64,000 nt of DNA from UBA4085 sp964556755 (GCA_964556755.1 CAZKXI010000009.1:53738-117737); one strand, 5' to 3'; counted from the first letter of the stretch, positions 1 through 8,969 are shown. Translations and numbers: made by a program. Notes: generated by a model not told the origin, from the sequence alone.

Positions 1-2014
1 CCAGCTTCGCATCGCCGACGCCCTTCTCCCGGTCGAGATCGAGGATGCCGATTCCCTCGCCGCTCCGGTAGACAGCCCTGGCCGCATGATCGGCCGGGAC
101 CAGGTAGAAGGCGCTCTCCGAAAGAACAGCCTCCTTCATCGAGCCCAGATCGAACCGCTTGAATCCCGGCGCCCCCGCCGCGGGCGACGAACGATAGATC
201 AGTCCGCCCTCGACGGCCCGCAGGGCGTCGTAGGAGGAATCTTCCACGGGCAGGGCCAAGGCCCGCTCGCCCAGTCCTTCGACGTCGATCCGGAAGGGCC
301 GCCGGGCGGCCTTCCCGGCGACTCGGACGGCGCTCGCCGCGCCCGGCGCGAGGGGAGAGGGATCGTCGCGCCGCAGCGTCGCCGCGACGATGACCGACGG
401 ATTGATCATATGGTGCTCCCCGTCCCAGAAGGAGCTCTCCACGTTGACCTTCCCGTACCAGGCCCAATAGAGGAGCTCGCCGGCCGGGTCGAACTGGGGC
501 TCTCCGGCATGGGCGGCCTCGTCCGTCACCCGGTAAGAGCGGTCCTGGTCCAGGGAGTAGAGCCAGATCGAGCCGAGCCAGCTCGGGTTGCCGAGCGCAT
601 AAGCCAGCCAGCGGCCGTCGGGCGACCAGGCAGCGGACGAAAACGGCACCGAGCCCTGATAGGCGTTGACGAAGACGGTCTTCACGCCGCGGGTCTCGAG
701 ATCGAGGATGCGGTAGGCGGCCCGATGGTCGGAGAAGCCGATCTTCCGGCCGTCGGGCGACCAGCTCAGCGGCCCGATTCGCCCGGGATCGAGGCGGCTG
801 ACCTGTTCCAGCTTGCCGCCATCCCCGTCCCGGCCGACGTAGATCTGGTCCTCGCCCGATGCGTCGGAGACGAAGGCGTAGCCATCCCCGGCCGGATTCC
901 ACAGCGGATATCTTTCGTTGGCGCCGGGCGTCCGGGTCAGGTTCACGGCGTTCTTCCCTTCGGCCGCGAGGAGGAAAAGATCGCCACGGGCGGCAAGAAT
1001 CACCTTTCGGCCGTCGGGGGACAAAGCCGCGGCGCCCGAGATGCTCCTTTCGACGCCGACGGCCTCCTCGACCCGGCGATCGCCCGCTCCGGGGATCTCG
1101 ATCGGAATCGGCCGCGCGCTCTCCGTCCGAGTCTCGAAGAGGACGATTCGGCCCTCGTTCTCGAAGACGATCCGGTCGCCGCCTCGGCTCGGCCGGCGGA
1201 CCGGCCAATCCTTGTAGAAAGTCAGTTGACGGGCCGCCCGGTCCCTAAGATCGTAGACCCAGAGGTTGGTCCGGTTCTGAGCGCCCTTGTCGCTGACGTA
1301 ATAGATGCGGTCCCCGATCCAGAGGGGATCGCCGTTGACGGCGCCGTCCGCGACGATCGCCTCCGAAGTCCGGCGGGCGGGATCGTACGTCCGGATCACG
1401 GGCGCGGCGCCGGCCCGATAGCCCCGGCCCAAGTCGTCGAAGAGGACGCGGCAGAAGGCGACCTTGTCTCCGGCCTCGTTGAAGCTCGCGAAATCCGCCT
1501 CCGGCAGATCCATAGGCCGGGCCAGGCCGCCTCCGACGGGAATGGAAAGAAGGCGGTTGAACCGCCCCAAGTCGCTGAACGCGACGGACTTGAAGACGAT
1601 GCTCTTTCCGTCCGGGCTCCAGTCGACGACCCATTCGTCGGCCGGATGGAAGGTCAGCCGCCGCGGCGAGCCTCCGGCGGCGGATATCACATAGACATCT
1701 TGATTCCCCTCCGACTCCGCCGTGAAGGCGATCTGCCGTCCGTCGGGCGAGAGCTTCGGCAGACTCTCCTCTCCGATCAATGAGGTGAGGCGCCGGACGT
1801 TCTTCCCGGCGTCCGTCGACAGGTAGATGTCCCCGCCGTAACAAAACACGATCCAACCGCCATGGATGTCCGGATAGCGAAGAAGCCGGGTCTCCCCCGG
1901 CAGGGCGGTCCCCGAAGCTCCGAGAAACATAGCACCGGCTAGAATCAACGAGCCAAGGCCCGTCATGGCCGTGCCTCGAAAGTCCCGACCCCTCCGTGCC
2001 GCCTGATCGTCCAT
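1..2014 (-). CDS. Tricorn-like protease, N-terminal propeller part (cut by window edge)
   Basis: The minus-strand frame beginning at ATG 2014 stays open to the window edge (about 671 codons), so the C-terminus is missing. A short basic N-terminus and a hydrophobic stretch suggest a signal peptide, then a tricorn-type opening (LLRYPDIHGGWIVFCYGGDIYLS region) and many PD40/WD40-like blades with SPDGR, WSPDGR and FDPAGE turns. SSAAWSPDGRWLAYAL and the IWLYSLDQ stretch are typical of tricorn homologues. The S41 catalytic domain that would prove peptidase activity lies outside the window, so a TolB-like propeller without a protease domain remains possible. CAGGAG precedes the ATG. It is divergent from the LuxR-type gene. 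An unlisted-length plus-strand open frame over the same DNA is a GC-driven shadow. Confidence 0.8.
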   Translation of the reverse strand, partial: MDDQAARRGRDFRGTAMTGLGSLILAGAMFLGASGTALPGETRLLRYPDIHGGWIVFCYGGDIYLSTDAGKNVRRLTSLIGEESLPKLSPDGRQIAFTAESEGNQDVYVISAAGGSPRRLTFHPADEWVVDWSPDGKSIVFKSVAFSDLGRFNRLLSIPVGGGLARPMDLPEADFASFNEAGDKVAFCRVLFDDLGRGYRAGAAPVIRTYDPARRTSEAIVADGAVNGDPLWIGDRIYYVSDKGAQNRTNLWVYDLRDRAARQLTFYKDWPVRRPSRGGDRIVFENEGRIVLFETRTESARPIPIEIPGAGDRRVEEAVGVERSISGAAALSPDGRKVILAARGDLFLLAAEGKNAVNLTRTPGANERYPLWNPAGDGYAFVSDASGEDQIYVGRDGDGGKLEQVSRLDPGRIGPLSWSPDGRKIGFSDHRAAYRILDLETRGVKTVFVNAYQGSVPFSSAAWSPDGRWLAYALGNPSWLGSIWLYSLDQDRSYRVTDEAAHAGEPQFDPAGELLYWAWYGKVNVESSFWDGEHHMINPSVIVAATLRRDDPSPLAPGAASAVRVAGKAARRPFRIDVEGLGERALALPVEDSSYDALRAVEGGLIYRSSPAAGAPGFKRFDLGSMKEAVLSESAFYLVPADHAARAVYRSGEGIGILDLDREKGVGDAKL

Positions 2015-2207
2015 ATCGGTCTCCTGTGGTGAAGGATGCGTCGCGCCGGCGGCGCATCGCCCGCGCCGGCGGATCCTCCACCGGTCGCGTCGCCGAACTA
2101 TACGCACCGCTTTCGGAGACGGCTATCGGGAAACCGCCTGAAATCTGCGATTCATACCGATTCCCGAGGCCACCGGAGAGCCTCCCGGGTCCCCGTCCGC
2201 GGTCTTC

Positions 2208-2237
2208 TTGCCACCGGCGCATGCGTTCTCCTATAAT
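2208..2237 (+). promoter_or_regulatory. Sigma70-like promoter of the membrane LuxR gene
   Basis: TTGCCA at 2208-2213, an 18-base spacer and TATAAT at 2232-2237. The predicted transcription start near 2244 lies downstream of the in-frame ATG at 2221, which supports translation from TTG 2266 or ATG 2290. Confidence 0.6.
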
Positions 2238-2265
2238 TCGCTCCCCTCGGGGAGGGGACAAGGCC

Positions 2266-3216
2266 TTGAAGCACTTCAACGTCCTGACCATGGTCCTGGT
2301 CCTGATCGTCGGGGTCTGGTCCATCGTCGAGTTTCGCCAACGAAGCCGCAGCTACCCCGAGCATAAGCTCGGCTGGCTGTGGCGGTTCCTGGTCTTCTAC
2401 AACGGCCTGGCGGTGGTCGTCTTCTTCAGCGATTATGGGCTGAGCAATTTCACCCCGGACCTGCTGGCGAAACTTGCTTTCTGGTATCGGATCGTCGAAT
2501 GGCTGGTTCTGGCCGCCCTTGTCCTGGGCGCCCATATCTCGCTCTACGCGTTTATCTTCCGGCGCCGGGACCGGAGCCTTCCGGCTTGGCTGATCGCCGT
2601 CACGGCGGTCTTCGTCGTCGCCGTGTTGGTCTGGTACTTCCTGGCCCTGAAAAATCCGTCCCTGGCCCCGTCGAGGCCGGACAACACCTTCTGGCTGGCC
2701 CTCGTCTGGCCGCCGGGCCTGCTCGACGTGGTCTGGCTGGGCGTTCTGTGGGCCGAAAGCCGGAAAGCCGCCGATTCGGGCCGTCGAAAGGTCGACGCCG
2801 CGTTCGCCGTCCTGATGCTGATCCGCTATCCGGTGCACCTGGCCTTGACCGTCTGGACCCCGGTCGGGACGATGGCCTTGGCCCTGACGCTGACCCGGCT
2901 TCTCGGTCTCTACACGAACCTGGCGCCCCTCATCTGGCTCAGGTCCTATTTCCTGCCTTGGGCGGGCGGGCTCGCCAAGGCGATGGCCGCGAAGTTCGAC
3001 CTGCAGGCGATCGGCAGGGCCCGCGGCCTGTCGCCACGGGAGATGGAGATCCTGGCGCTCATGATCGACGGCAAGAGCTACAAGGACATCGAGAGCGGGC
3101 TCCACATCTCCATCCACACGGTCAAGAGCCACGTCTACAGCCTCTACCGCAAGATGGACGTCAAGAGCCGGCACGAGCTGATCTACAAGATCGGCGTCTA
3201 CGGCCAAGCCCAATAG
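2266..3216 (+). CDS. Seven-helix membrane protein with C-terminal LuxR-type HTH
   Basis: About 316 residues. Seven hydrophobic segments fill the first ~235 residues (starting LTMVLVLIVGV, WRFLVFYNGLAVVVFF, VEWLVLAALVLG, WLIAVTAVFVVAVL and three more). A GerE/LuxR helix-turn-helix follows: LSPREMEILALMIDGKSYKDI then ISIHTVKSHVYSLYRKM. No receiver or known ligand domain is visible. It therefore looks like a membrane-bound one-component regulator that senses through its membrane part and binds DNA from the cytoplasmic tail; that role is inferred. I chose TTG 2266 because GGGGAGGGG lies just upstream and the promoter at 2208-2237 excludes the longer frame; ATG 2290 is the alternative. The adjacent divergent tricorn-like gene is a possible target. 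Confidence 0.8.
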   Translation: MKHFNVLTMVLVLIVGVWSIVEFRQRSRSYPEHKLGWLWRFLVFYNGLAVVVFFSDYGLSNFTPDLLAKLAFWYRIVEWLVLAALVLGAHISLYAFIFRRRDRSLPAWLIAVTAVFVVAVLVWYFLALKNPSLAPSRPDNTFWLALVWPPGLLDVVWLGVLWAESRKAADSGRRKVDAAFAVLMLIRYPVHLALTVWTPVGTMALALTLTRLLGLYTNLAPLIWLRSYFLPWAGGLAKAMAAKFDLQAIGRARGLSPREMEILALMIDGKSYKDIESGLHISIHTVKSHVYSLYRKMDVKSRHELIYKIGVYGQAQ

Positions 3217-3336
3217 ACGCGTTTGATTTTCCTCCTTCGCGAGACGCTTTGGCACGGCGTCTCCCATTCCATGTCCGGGAGTGAGAATTCCTATCTCCCC
3301 GAGCGTCTTCCGTCATGAACGAATCGGGCGGTCTCC

Positions 3337-3371
3337 TTGGTTATACACCGATTATGTGTATAATATATACA
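3337..3371 (+). promoter_or_regulatory. Promoter and overlapping operator of the RHH/RelE pair
   Basis: TTGGTT (3337-3342), a 16-base spacer and TATAAT (3359-3364). A perfect inverted repeat TTATACAC (3341-3348)/GTGTATAA (3356-3363) covers the promoter, and a second one, TGTATA (3357-3362)/TATACA (3366-3371), overlaps it. Three half-sites across the -10 region fit autorepression by a ribbon-helix-helix antitoxin. Confidence 0.65.
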
Positions 3372-3390
3372 TCCGCTCAGGGAGGCGGCC

Positions 3391-3618
3391 ATGATGCAAG
3401 TCCGTCACAACATTACGCTGGATGAGGAAGTCTCACGCGAGCTCGAGACGATGGCGCGGGAGCTCGGCGAGAAGAAGAGCTTTATCATCGAAAAAGCGTT
3501 GACGGCCTACTTTGATCTTCTCGATCTCAAGATCGCGCGCCAACGTCTCAAGGACCTCGAGAAGGGCAAGGACAAGGTCATCCCGGCCGAGAAGGTCTGG
3601 AAAGAGCTGGGGATTTGA
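3391..3618 (+). CDS. Ribbon-helix-helix antitoxin (CopG/RelB-like)
   Basis: 75 residues. The N-terminus has the RHH pattern: a short strand (QVRHNITLDEE), a helix (VSRELETMARELG) and a second helix (KKSFIIEKALTAYFDLL). The charged C-terminal tail (LKDLEKGKDKVIPAEKVWKELG) is the usual toxin-binding arm of such antitoxins. GGGAGG precedes ATG 3391; a second ATG follows directly. Its TGA overlaps the TTG start of the toxin gene by four bases, the standard coupling of these modules. It is expected to bind the half-sites in its own promoter and to neutralise the RelE-like toxin. Confidence 0.88.
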   Translation: MMQVRHNITLDEEVSRELETMARELGEKKSFIIEKALTAYFDLLDLKIARQRLKDLEKGKDKVIPAEKVWKELGI

Positions 3619-3890
3619 CCTTGTACGATATCGAGTTCACCGGTCGGGCTCGAGATGATCTGATGAAGATCGACCGGCCTCATCAGAGGATCATCAAGGC
3701 CAAGCTCGCGATTCTGGCTGAGAATCCGGGGGCGCTTAAGAACAACATCAAGCGGCTAGCCGCGGACGAGGAGATTTTTCGGCTGCGGGCGGGCAGCTAT
3801 CGGATCATCTTCAAGAAGATCGACTGCCGGCTGCTCATCCTCATCCTCCGCATCGGCCATCGCAAAGAAATATATCTGTCGTTGGAGTGA
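3615..3890 (+). CDS. RelE/ParE-family toxin
   Basis: 91 residues, the usual RelE length. It has the family layout: YDIEFTGRARDDLMKI, a two-helix hairpin, then the sheet ending LRAGSYRIIFKK and LLILILRIGHRKEIY. The basic residues and the late tyrosine fit the catalytic edge of ribosome-dependent RelE mRNA interferases, but ParE (gyrase-directed) toxins share the fold, so the target is not decided. The start is TTG 3615, overlapping the antitoxin stop, or TTG 3621. The gene ends 48 bases before the convergent NhaC gene. No other mobile gene accompanies the pair. Confidence 0.85.
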   Translation: MTLYDIEFTGRARDDLMKIDRPHQRIIKAKLAILAENPGALKNNIKRLAADEEIFRLRAGSYRIIFKKIDCRLLILILRIGHRKEIYLSLE

Positions 3891-3937
3891 TAAGGAAAAG
3901 CGGTTGTGCGTCAGGCAGGCTTGGGAATTCGTCCGTG

Positions 3938-5431
3938 TCACTCCGAGACGCACAACGAGGACCGTGCGAACAGCCGTTGGGCCGCCAGGAGCAGGATGGC
4001 CGGGACGGCCAGAGCTGCGAGCAGCCCCCAGCCCAGCCCGAGGAGCAAGTAACCCAGCGCAGCCGCAAGAAGGGCCGCCAGGCTCTGGGGCAGCATGGTC
4101 TTGATGTGGTAGATCGGCGGGATGCCGCAGGCGATGCCCGTCATCATGGCTTTCTCGGAGTACGGAATGAGATGCTCCCCCGCCACGGCACCGGTGATGA
4201 CCGCGCCCGACAGGATCGGGAGGAAGTCGGGCCGGCCTTGTCCGAGGCTGAAAGCCACCGGCAGGACCAGGCTCATGGCGCCCCAGGAGAATCCCGTGGC
4301 TACGGTGATGGCAGCCGCGAGCAGGAAGGCCAGCATCGGCAGGACGGCGGGGCTGAGCCAGGGACCGATCGTCCCGGCCAGATAGGTGCCTGTCCCCAGA
4401 TCCACGGCCTGGCGGGAGAGCGCGGTGGCCAGAAGCATGATCAGCGATACTTCCATCATGGCCAGCACGCCGCGGTGGAAGCTGCGCCGAATGTGAAGAT
4501 GCGAGAGCACGCCGTCCTTCCAGAGCAGGATGGCGCCCACGGCCAAAGCGGCCAGTGTGGCGCCGATCAGGCCTTCGATGGGGCGGGCGTGGCGCAGGAC
4601 GGATTCCAGCGATAGCGCCTCCCCCGCTCTCCGGGCAAAGTACACTCCCGTTCCGAGAAGCGCCGCGAAGGCCCCGCCCACCAGGATCGCCAGCGGAACG
4701 ACGGCGTGCCGCGACCGGGCGCCCTCCCCTTCGACGTCCTCATCCGGGCGGGCGGGGAAGACGCGGTTGTCCAAGCGGCGGCCGAACCAGCGCCCCGTCC
4801 ATGCGACAGCCAGGGTCAGGGCTACGGCCAGGAACGCGTAGAGATGATAGGGCAAGGCCCGCAGGAAGAGGATCATAGCGGGCGTCTCGCGGCCGATCGA
4901 GGCGGCGGCGCGGGCCAGCTCCGAGCTCTCGAAGGCCGACCAGGTCGACAGCAGGGCGGCGCTGGCCAGGATGGCCACCACGTCGATGATGTAGGCCAGC
5001 AGGGCCGGGCTGACCGCGAGCCGGTCCAGGACCGGCCGCATGGCCGAGCCGCTGATGAGGACGTTGGCGTAGTCGTCGAAGAACAGCCCGGCCGACAGCC
5101 CCCAGGCGGCCATGCGCCCGCGGCGCGGCGTGGACAGGCGGCGCGACAGCCGGTGGGCCAGGGCGGCGTAGGCCCCGCTGGCGCCGATCATCTCCAGCAG
5201 CCCGCCCACGAGCAGGATGAAGATGACGATCTTGAGCTTGTCCACGTCGGTCAGCCCGGCTTTAAGCGAATCCCAGAAGGCCGCCGCGCTGGGGCCGATC
5301 CGGCCCTGGCCGAGGACCAGGCCGCCGGAGAGAACCCCCAGTAAAAGAGCCAGCGGGAGCTTCCGGGTGAGGACCGCGCCCAGGATGGTCACCAGGGCCG
5401 GAAGCAGGACGAGCAGACCGGGATCGGACAT
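3938..5431 (-). CDS. nhaC: NhaC-family Na+/H+ antiporter-like transporter
   Basis: 497 residues with about a dozen membrane segments. The segment GLFFDDYANVLISGSAMRPV followed by SPALLAYIIDVVAILASAAL and LLSTWSAFESS is the diagnostic core of the NhaC (COG1757) family. The family exchanges Na+ for H+, or in some members amino-acid or organic-acid substrates. It starts four bases after the stop of the upstream PLP decarboxylase, so the two are almost certainly cotranscribed. This suggests it could move either cations during pH stress or the decarboxylase substrate and amine product. The C-terminus has two more helices ending in the cytoplasm. Symbol given for family only. Confidence 0.85.
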   Translation of the reverse strand: MSDPGLLVLLPALVTILGAVLTRKLPLALLLGVLSGGLVLGQGRIGPSAAAFWDSLKAGLTDVDKLKIVIFILLVGGLLEMIGASGAYAALAHRLSRRLSTPRRGRMAAWGLSAGLFFDDYANVLISGSAMRPVLDRLAVSPALLAYIIDVVAILASAALLSTWSAFESSELARAAASIGRETPAMILFLRALPYHLYAFLAVALTLAVAWTGRWFGRRLDNRVFPARPDEDVEGEGARSRHAVVPLAILVGGAFAALLGTGVYFARRAGEALSLESVLRHARPIEGLIGATLAALAVGAILLWKDGVLSHLHIRRSFHRGVLAMMEVSLIMLLATALSRQAVDLGTGTYLAGTIGPWLSPAVLPMLAFLLAAAITVATGFSWGAMSLVLPVAFSLGQGRPDFLPILSGAVITGAVAGEHLIPYSEKAMMTGIACGIPPIYHIKTMLPQSLAALLAAALGYLLLGLGWGLLAALAVPAILLLAAQRLFARSSLCVSE

Positions 5432-5435
5432 GGCC

Positions 5436-7412
5436 TCACACGAAGCAGTTGTCGGCCATCTCGTAGCCCTGGCGCGAGAGCTCGCGCTCCTCGTCGGCCG
5501 TGATCACGCTGAGCAGGCCGTCGGGCAGGCCGTGGATCTCCACGCCGTAGTCCCGGTAGGCGGCCAGGGACTCGATGATCGCGGGAGTGACGATCTGCCC
5601 GGGGACGAGAAGCGGAATGCCCGGCGGATAAGGTACGACCATGGCCGTGGCCACCCGGCCGGCCGCGTCGCGCAGGGGAATCCTCTCGCCCTCGGCGTAG
5701 AAGGCGAAGCGGGGCCGGTACTTGATCGGCGACAGGTCCAGGCGGAACTCGCGCAGGACCTTGGCCCGGTCGGCCTCGCGGCGGCTGCCGCTCATCCTCT
5801 CGATGTTCTCCAGGGCGATGAACAGGCGGTTGAGCTTGCTCGTGGTGGCGCCGATGGTGATGAGCACGGTCAGGGTGTTGAAGGTGCTCTTCTCGATCTG
5901 GATGTTGTGCTTGGAGAGGAGGATGCGCTCGATCTCGCGGGAGTCGTAGCCCGAGCGGGAGACGTCGATGGTCAGCTTGGTCCGGTCGAGGCGGAGATTG
6001 TCGCCGCGGACCTCGTCGGCGATCAAGTCCTCGAGGCCCAGGACCCGGAACTTCTCCAGGCTGTTGATCGAGCGGCGGAGCGAGTCGCTGAGGTCGAGGA
6101 TGCGCTGGAGAAGCCCGAAGCCCTCCATGGCCATCTGGCGGCGGGCCGCGTCCAGGCTGGCGATCATCGGGTACTGGGGGCTGGTCGAAGCCAGCATGTT
6201 GAAGTTCTCGCGGAAGAAGCCCTCGATCTTCTCGAAGTCGGGGTCCTGGACGTGGATCATGGAGGCCTGGCTGAAGGCGCTCATGGTCTTGTGCGTGCTC
6301 TGGGTGGCGTAGTCGGCCCCGGCCGCCATGGCCGAGGGGTAGAAGGCCGGGTGGAAGTTGGCGTACCCATACCAGGCCTCGTCGACGATGACCTTGAGCC
6401 CGCGGGCGTGGGCCTCGTTGACGATGTCCTGGATGTCGTAGACCAGGCCGTCGTAGGTGCAGTTGGTCAGGATCAGGGCTTTAAGCCGCTTGCCGGCCGC
6501 CAGGGCCTGGTCCATGGACTTGACGATGTCGGACTTGGGCACCGGCCCGAAGATGCCGTAGCGGTTGTTGACGCTGGGCTTGAGGTAGACCGGCTCGGCC
6601 CCGGCGATGACGACGCCGTAGTGGACGCTCTTGTGGCAGTTGCGGTCGAGCAGGATGGCCTCGCCCGGCTTGAGCAGGGTCTGGATGAGGACCTTGTTGG
6701 CCGTGCTGGTGCCGTTGGTGGAGAAGTAGGTGTACCGGGCGCCGAAGGCCCGGGCGGCCAGGTCCTGGGCTTCCTTGATGACGCCGCGGGGGTCGAGCAG
6801 GGAGTCGAGATCGGGCACCGAGACGCTGAGGTCGGACTGGAAGACGTGGGGCCCGAAGAACTTGAAGAACTCCGCGGCGGCCGGGCTGTTCTTGACCGAG
6901 TCGCCGCCGGAGTGGCCGGGCGTGTGCCAGGCGTCGCGGGCCTGCAGGGCGTAGTCGCGCAGGCGGTCGAAGAAGGGGGCGCGGTCCTTGGAGGAGACGA
7001 TCTCGGCCCGGATCTTCTTGGCGATCTCCTCGTAGTCCCGGTCGGGCTTGTAGAAGTAGCCGTTGATGTAGCCGCCGGCGCTGAAGAGCGTGCAGTCGCG
7101 CTCGGCGGTGAAGAGGAAGATGTTGACCTCGAAGCGCAGGGCCAGGATGCGCTTGAAGAGGTCCACCCCCTCGATCGAATCGGCCGACTTGGGGGCCAGC
7201 GGCAGGCGCCACTCCGTCAGGACGGCATGGATGCCGCCGTCGCCACGAAGCTGGGCCTCGGCCTCCTGCCAGGTGGCCGCGCCGACGGCTTTGAAGCCGC
7301 GCGCCCGCAGCTCGCGGAGCTCGTCTTTAAGCTCGCGGGAGACGGGCGTCATCACCAGCACCTTGTAGGCGGCGGGGCGATCCGAGGGACAGTCGCAGGG
7401 CTTGGCGGACAT
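5436..7412 (-). CDS. Orn/Lys/Arg decarboxylase family (PLP fold type I)
   Basis: 658 residues. Residues ~15-130 form the receiver-like wing domain of the group (YKVLVMTPVSRELKDEL onwards). The large PLP domain shows FSTNGTSTANKVL, LDRNCHKSVHYG, VIVDEAWYGYANFHP and STHKTMSAFSQASMIH, where K375 is the Schiff-base lysine. The C-terminal domain carries YPPGIPLLVPG. It decarboxylates a basic amino acid, consuming a proton; whether arginine, lysine or ornithine cannot be told from sequence alone. A TATAAT-like -10 lies at 7493-7498 and AAGGAA precedes the ATG. It is followed directly by the NhaC-type transporter, which suggests acid or sodium stress, or polyamine synthesis with exchange. Confidence 0.9.
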   Translation of the reverse strand: MSAKPCDCPSDRPAAYKVLVMTPVSRELKDELRELRARGFKAVGAATWQEAEAQLRGDGGIHAVLTEWRLPLAPKSADSIEGVDLFKRILALRFEVNIFLFTAERDCTLFSAGGYINGYFYKPDRDYEEIAKKIRAEIVSSKDRAPFFDRLRDYALQARDAWHTPGHSGGDSVKNSPAAAEFFKFFGPHVFQSDLSVSVPDLDSLLDPRGVIKEAQDLAARAFGARYTYFSTNGTSTANKVLIQTLLKPGEAILLDRNCHKSVHYGVVIAGAEPVYLKPSVNNRYGIFGPVPKSDIVKSMDQALAAGKRLKALILTNCTYDGLVYDIQDIVNEAHARGLKVIVDEAWYGYANFHPAFYPSAMAAGADYATQSTHKTMSAFSQASMIHVQDPDFEKIEGFFRENFNMLASTSPQYPMIASLDAARRQMAMEGFGLLQRILDLSDSLRRSINSLEKFRVLGLEDLIADEVRGDNLRLDRTKLTIDVSRSGYDSREIERILLSKHNIQIEKSTFNTLTVLITIGATTSKLNRLFIALENIERMSGSRREADRAKVLREFRLDLSPIKYRPRFAFYAEGERIPLRDAAGRVATAMVVPYPPGIPLLVPGQIVTPAIIESLAAYRDYGVEIHGLPDGLLSVITADEERELSRQGYEMADNCFV

Positions 7413-7492
7413 GGTCGCGATTCCTTGGGTTCGGGTTCGGGGAGAGGCTCCCTCCCCGTCGGCGCGGGGCCGGACGGGGCTGAAAACAGTTG

Positions 7493-7498
7493 ATTATA
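7493..7498 (-). promoter_or_regulatory. -10 element upstream of the decarboxylase operon
   Basis: TATAAT reads on the minus strand, about 80 bases before the ATG at 7412. The -35 about 16 bases upstream (TTTCAG) is weak. The rest of the 7413-7627 gap shows nothing else I can name. Confidence 0.4.
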
Positions 7499-7627
7499 CT
7501 AGCATATCGGCGCCTGAAAGAGAAGATGGCTCCGCCGCGTCCGACTGGGTCGCCTCTCCCGGAACGGGTGGATCAAGCTCCTTCGAGCGCATGAGGCGAG
7601 CACGCCGGCATGACGCGCCCGATCCGT

Positions 7628-8778
7628 CTATCTCCCGAAGATCTCCGGCAGGTTGGTGATCCGATAGTCCTCGTAGACCGGGAAGTCGCCGCCCCTGGCC
7701 GTCCGGGAGAACCCGCTGCTGTGAAAGATCAGAGAGTCGAAGTTCAAGCCCTCGGGCGGGAGCAGGACGTAGAGAAGCTTCCCATCCGGGCCGAAGACGT
7801 CCAGCACAGACTTCTTGGGACCCGCTACCCGGCGGACGAGAAAAACGCCGCCCGGCAGAGGGAGGATCATGTTGATCGCGACGTAGCGATCCGGGTAGGC
7901 GTCCAGAATCCACTTTCCAGCTTCGCTCTTGACGAAAGAGCCTACAATCGCCTCGATGTCGCCGCGCTCGACCTTGGCCCGGACGTGCGGCTTCTCGATC
8001 ACCATAAGCAGGTCGCCCTTGAGATTCTTAACGAAGATCTTATATTCGGTATTGATCGCCGCGTAGACGCGGCCGGCGGAGACATCGCAGCCGTAGCACA
8101 GATTCGGCGTTCCCCAGGGCTCGGTCAGCCCTGCTCGGCCGTCCTTCATCCGGATGCTCCCCAGATTGTCTCCCTGAAGATACTCGACCTCTTGGACATC
8201 GGCCAGGCTCTCGCCACCGAAGCGGACAAGGACGAGAGCTTTCGCTTCCGACCGGCCATCCGGGCTTCGATCTCTCCGCTCGGCTAAGAAGCGCGTCTTG
8301 TCGATCAGGAGCGAGGGGCGGATCTTCAGGGTGCGCTCGCTGAGGAGCTTTCCGTCCGGACCAAACTCGGCCAGCTTTTGGCCGGAGGAGACCCAAACGC
8401 GGTCGCCCAGGAAGAACGGCAGGGCGCCGCTCCACTTGCCGAACTCGCCCGGACCCTGGCCTTCCCGGGATAGGCGGCCCAGATACTCGCCCTTCGGTCC
8501 GAAGCGATGGAGCTCCGTGTCGGAGTAGAGGATCACCGCGCCGCCGGGGCCGCGCTGGAATTGGAACGCGCTGAACCCACCTCCGGCTGGTCATAGGGAT
8601 TAATGGTCAGGACCTTCTCGGCTTCAAGCTTGACGGTCCCTTTCGCCGGCGTCTCGGAATTGCGGACATGGACCACACCGGCGGGCACGGTAGCCTGAGC
8701 GCGATTGAGAGCGGGATAAGACCGCACCATCCCTAACAACGCCGCGGCAAGGACACCGAGAATCGGCGGCATGTTCAT
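7628..8778 (-). pseudogene. 6-bladed beta-propeller protein, frameshifted
   Basis: The N-terminal frame from ATG 8778 has a signal peptide (ILGVLAAALLGMV) and the family's opening KGTVKLEAEKVLTINPYDQP. It then loses frame near 8578-8595 and would stop at 8533. The next frame carries on exactly where it should, FSAFQFQRGPGGAVILYSD, through GEYLGRLSREGQGPGEF (the NHL-like GQGPGEF signature) to the stop at 7628. Adding one base in the GTGGGTTC stretch restores a single ~383-residue protein. The intact family is a secreted or lipid-anchored propeller common in Bacteroidota and Aminicenantes, with unknown ligands. Either a true decaying gene or an assembly/sequencing indel. Confidence 0.75.
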
Positions 8779-8934
8779 CCCCCCCTATCGAATTTCGACT
8801 CCATCTTACTACGCCGGAGCATTACTCTCCGTTTAAAGGGATCCTAGGGACATTTTTAACACCATGAAACGATACATAATGAAACAATTCGATATGTCGC
8901 CAAAATCGGCTCGAGGCAAACCGAATACGGACGC

Positions 8935-8963
8935 TTGACATTACTAACGCGTAGCGTTACTAT
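8935..8963 (+). promoter_or_regulatory. higBA promoter with embedded operator
   Basis: TTGACA (8935-8940), 17-base spacer, TACTAT (8958-8963). Between the hexamers a perfect inverted repeat TAACGC (8945-8950)-GTA-GCGTTA (8954-8959) overlaps the -10 box, the expected position for HigA autorepression. Only six bases separate the -10 box from the higB ATG, so the mRNA is predicted to be leaderless. Confidence 0.7.
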
Positions 8964-8969
8964 TGCCCC

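Noticed and set aside
86..1783. Long plus-strand open frame over the tricorn-like gene
   Set aside because: Pro/Arg/Gly-rich, no family; shadow of the minus-strand propeller gene in GC-rich DNA.
5217..7493. 758-codon plus-strand open frame
   Set aside because: Lies opposite a clear PLP decarboxylase; low-complexity Val/Asp/Gly composition typical of an antisense shadow.
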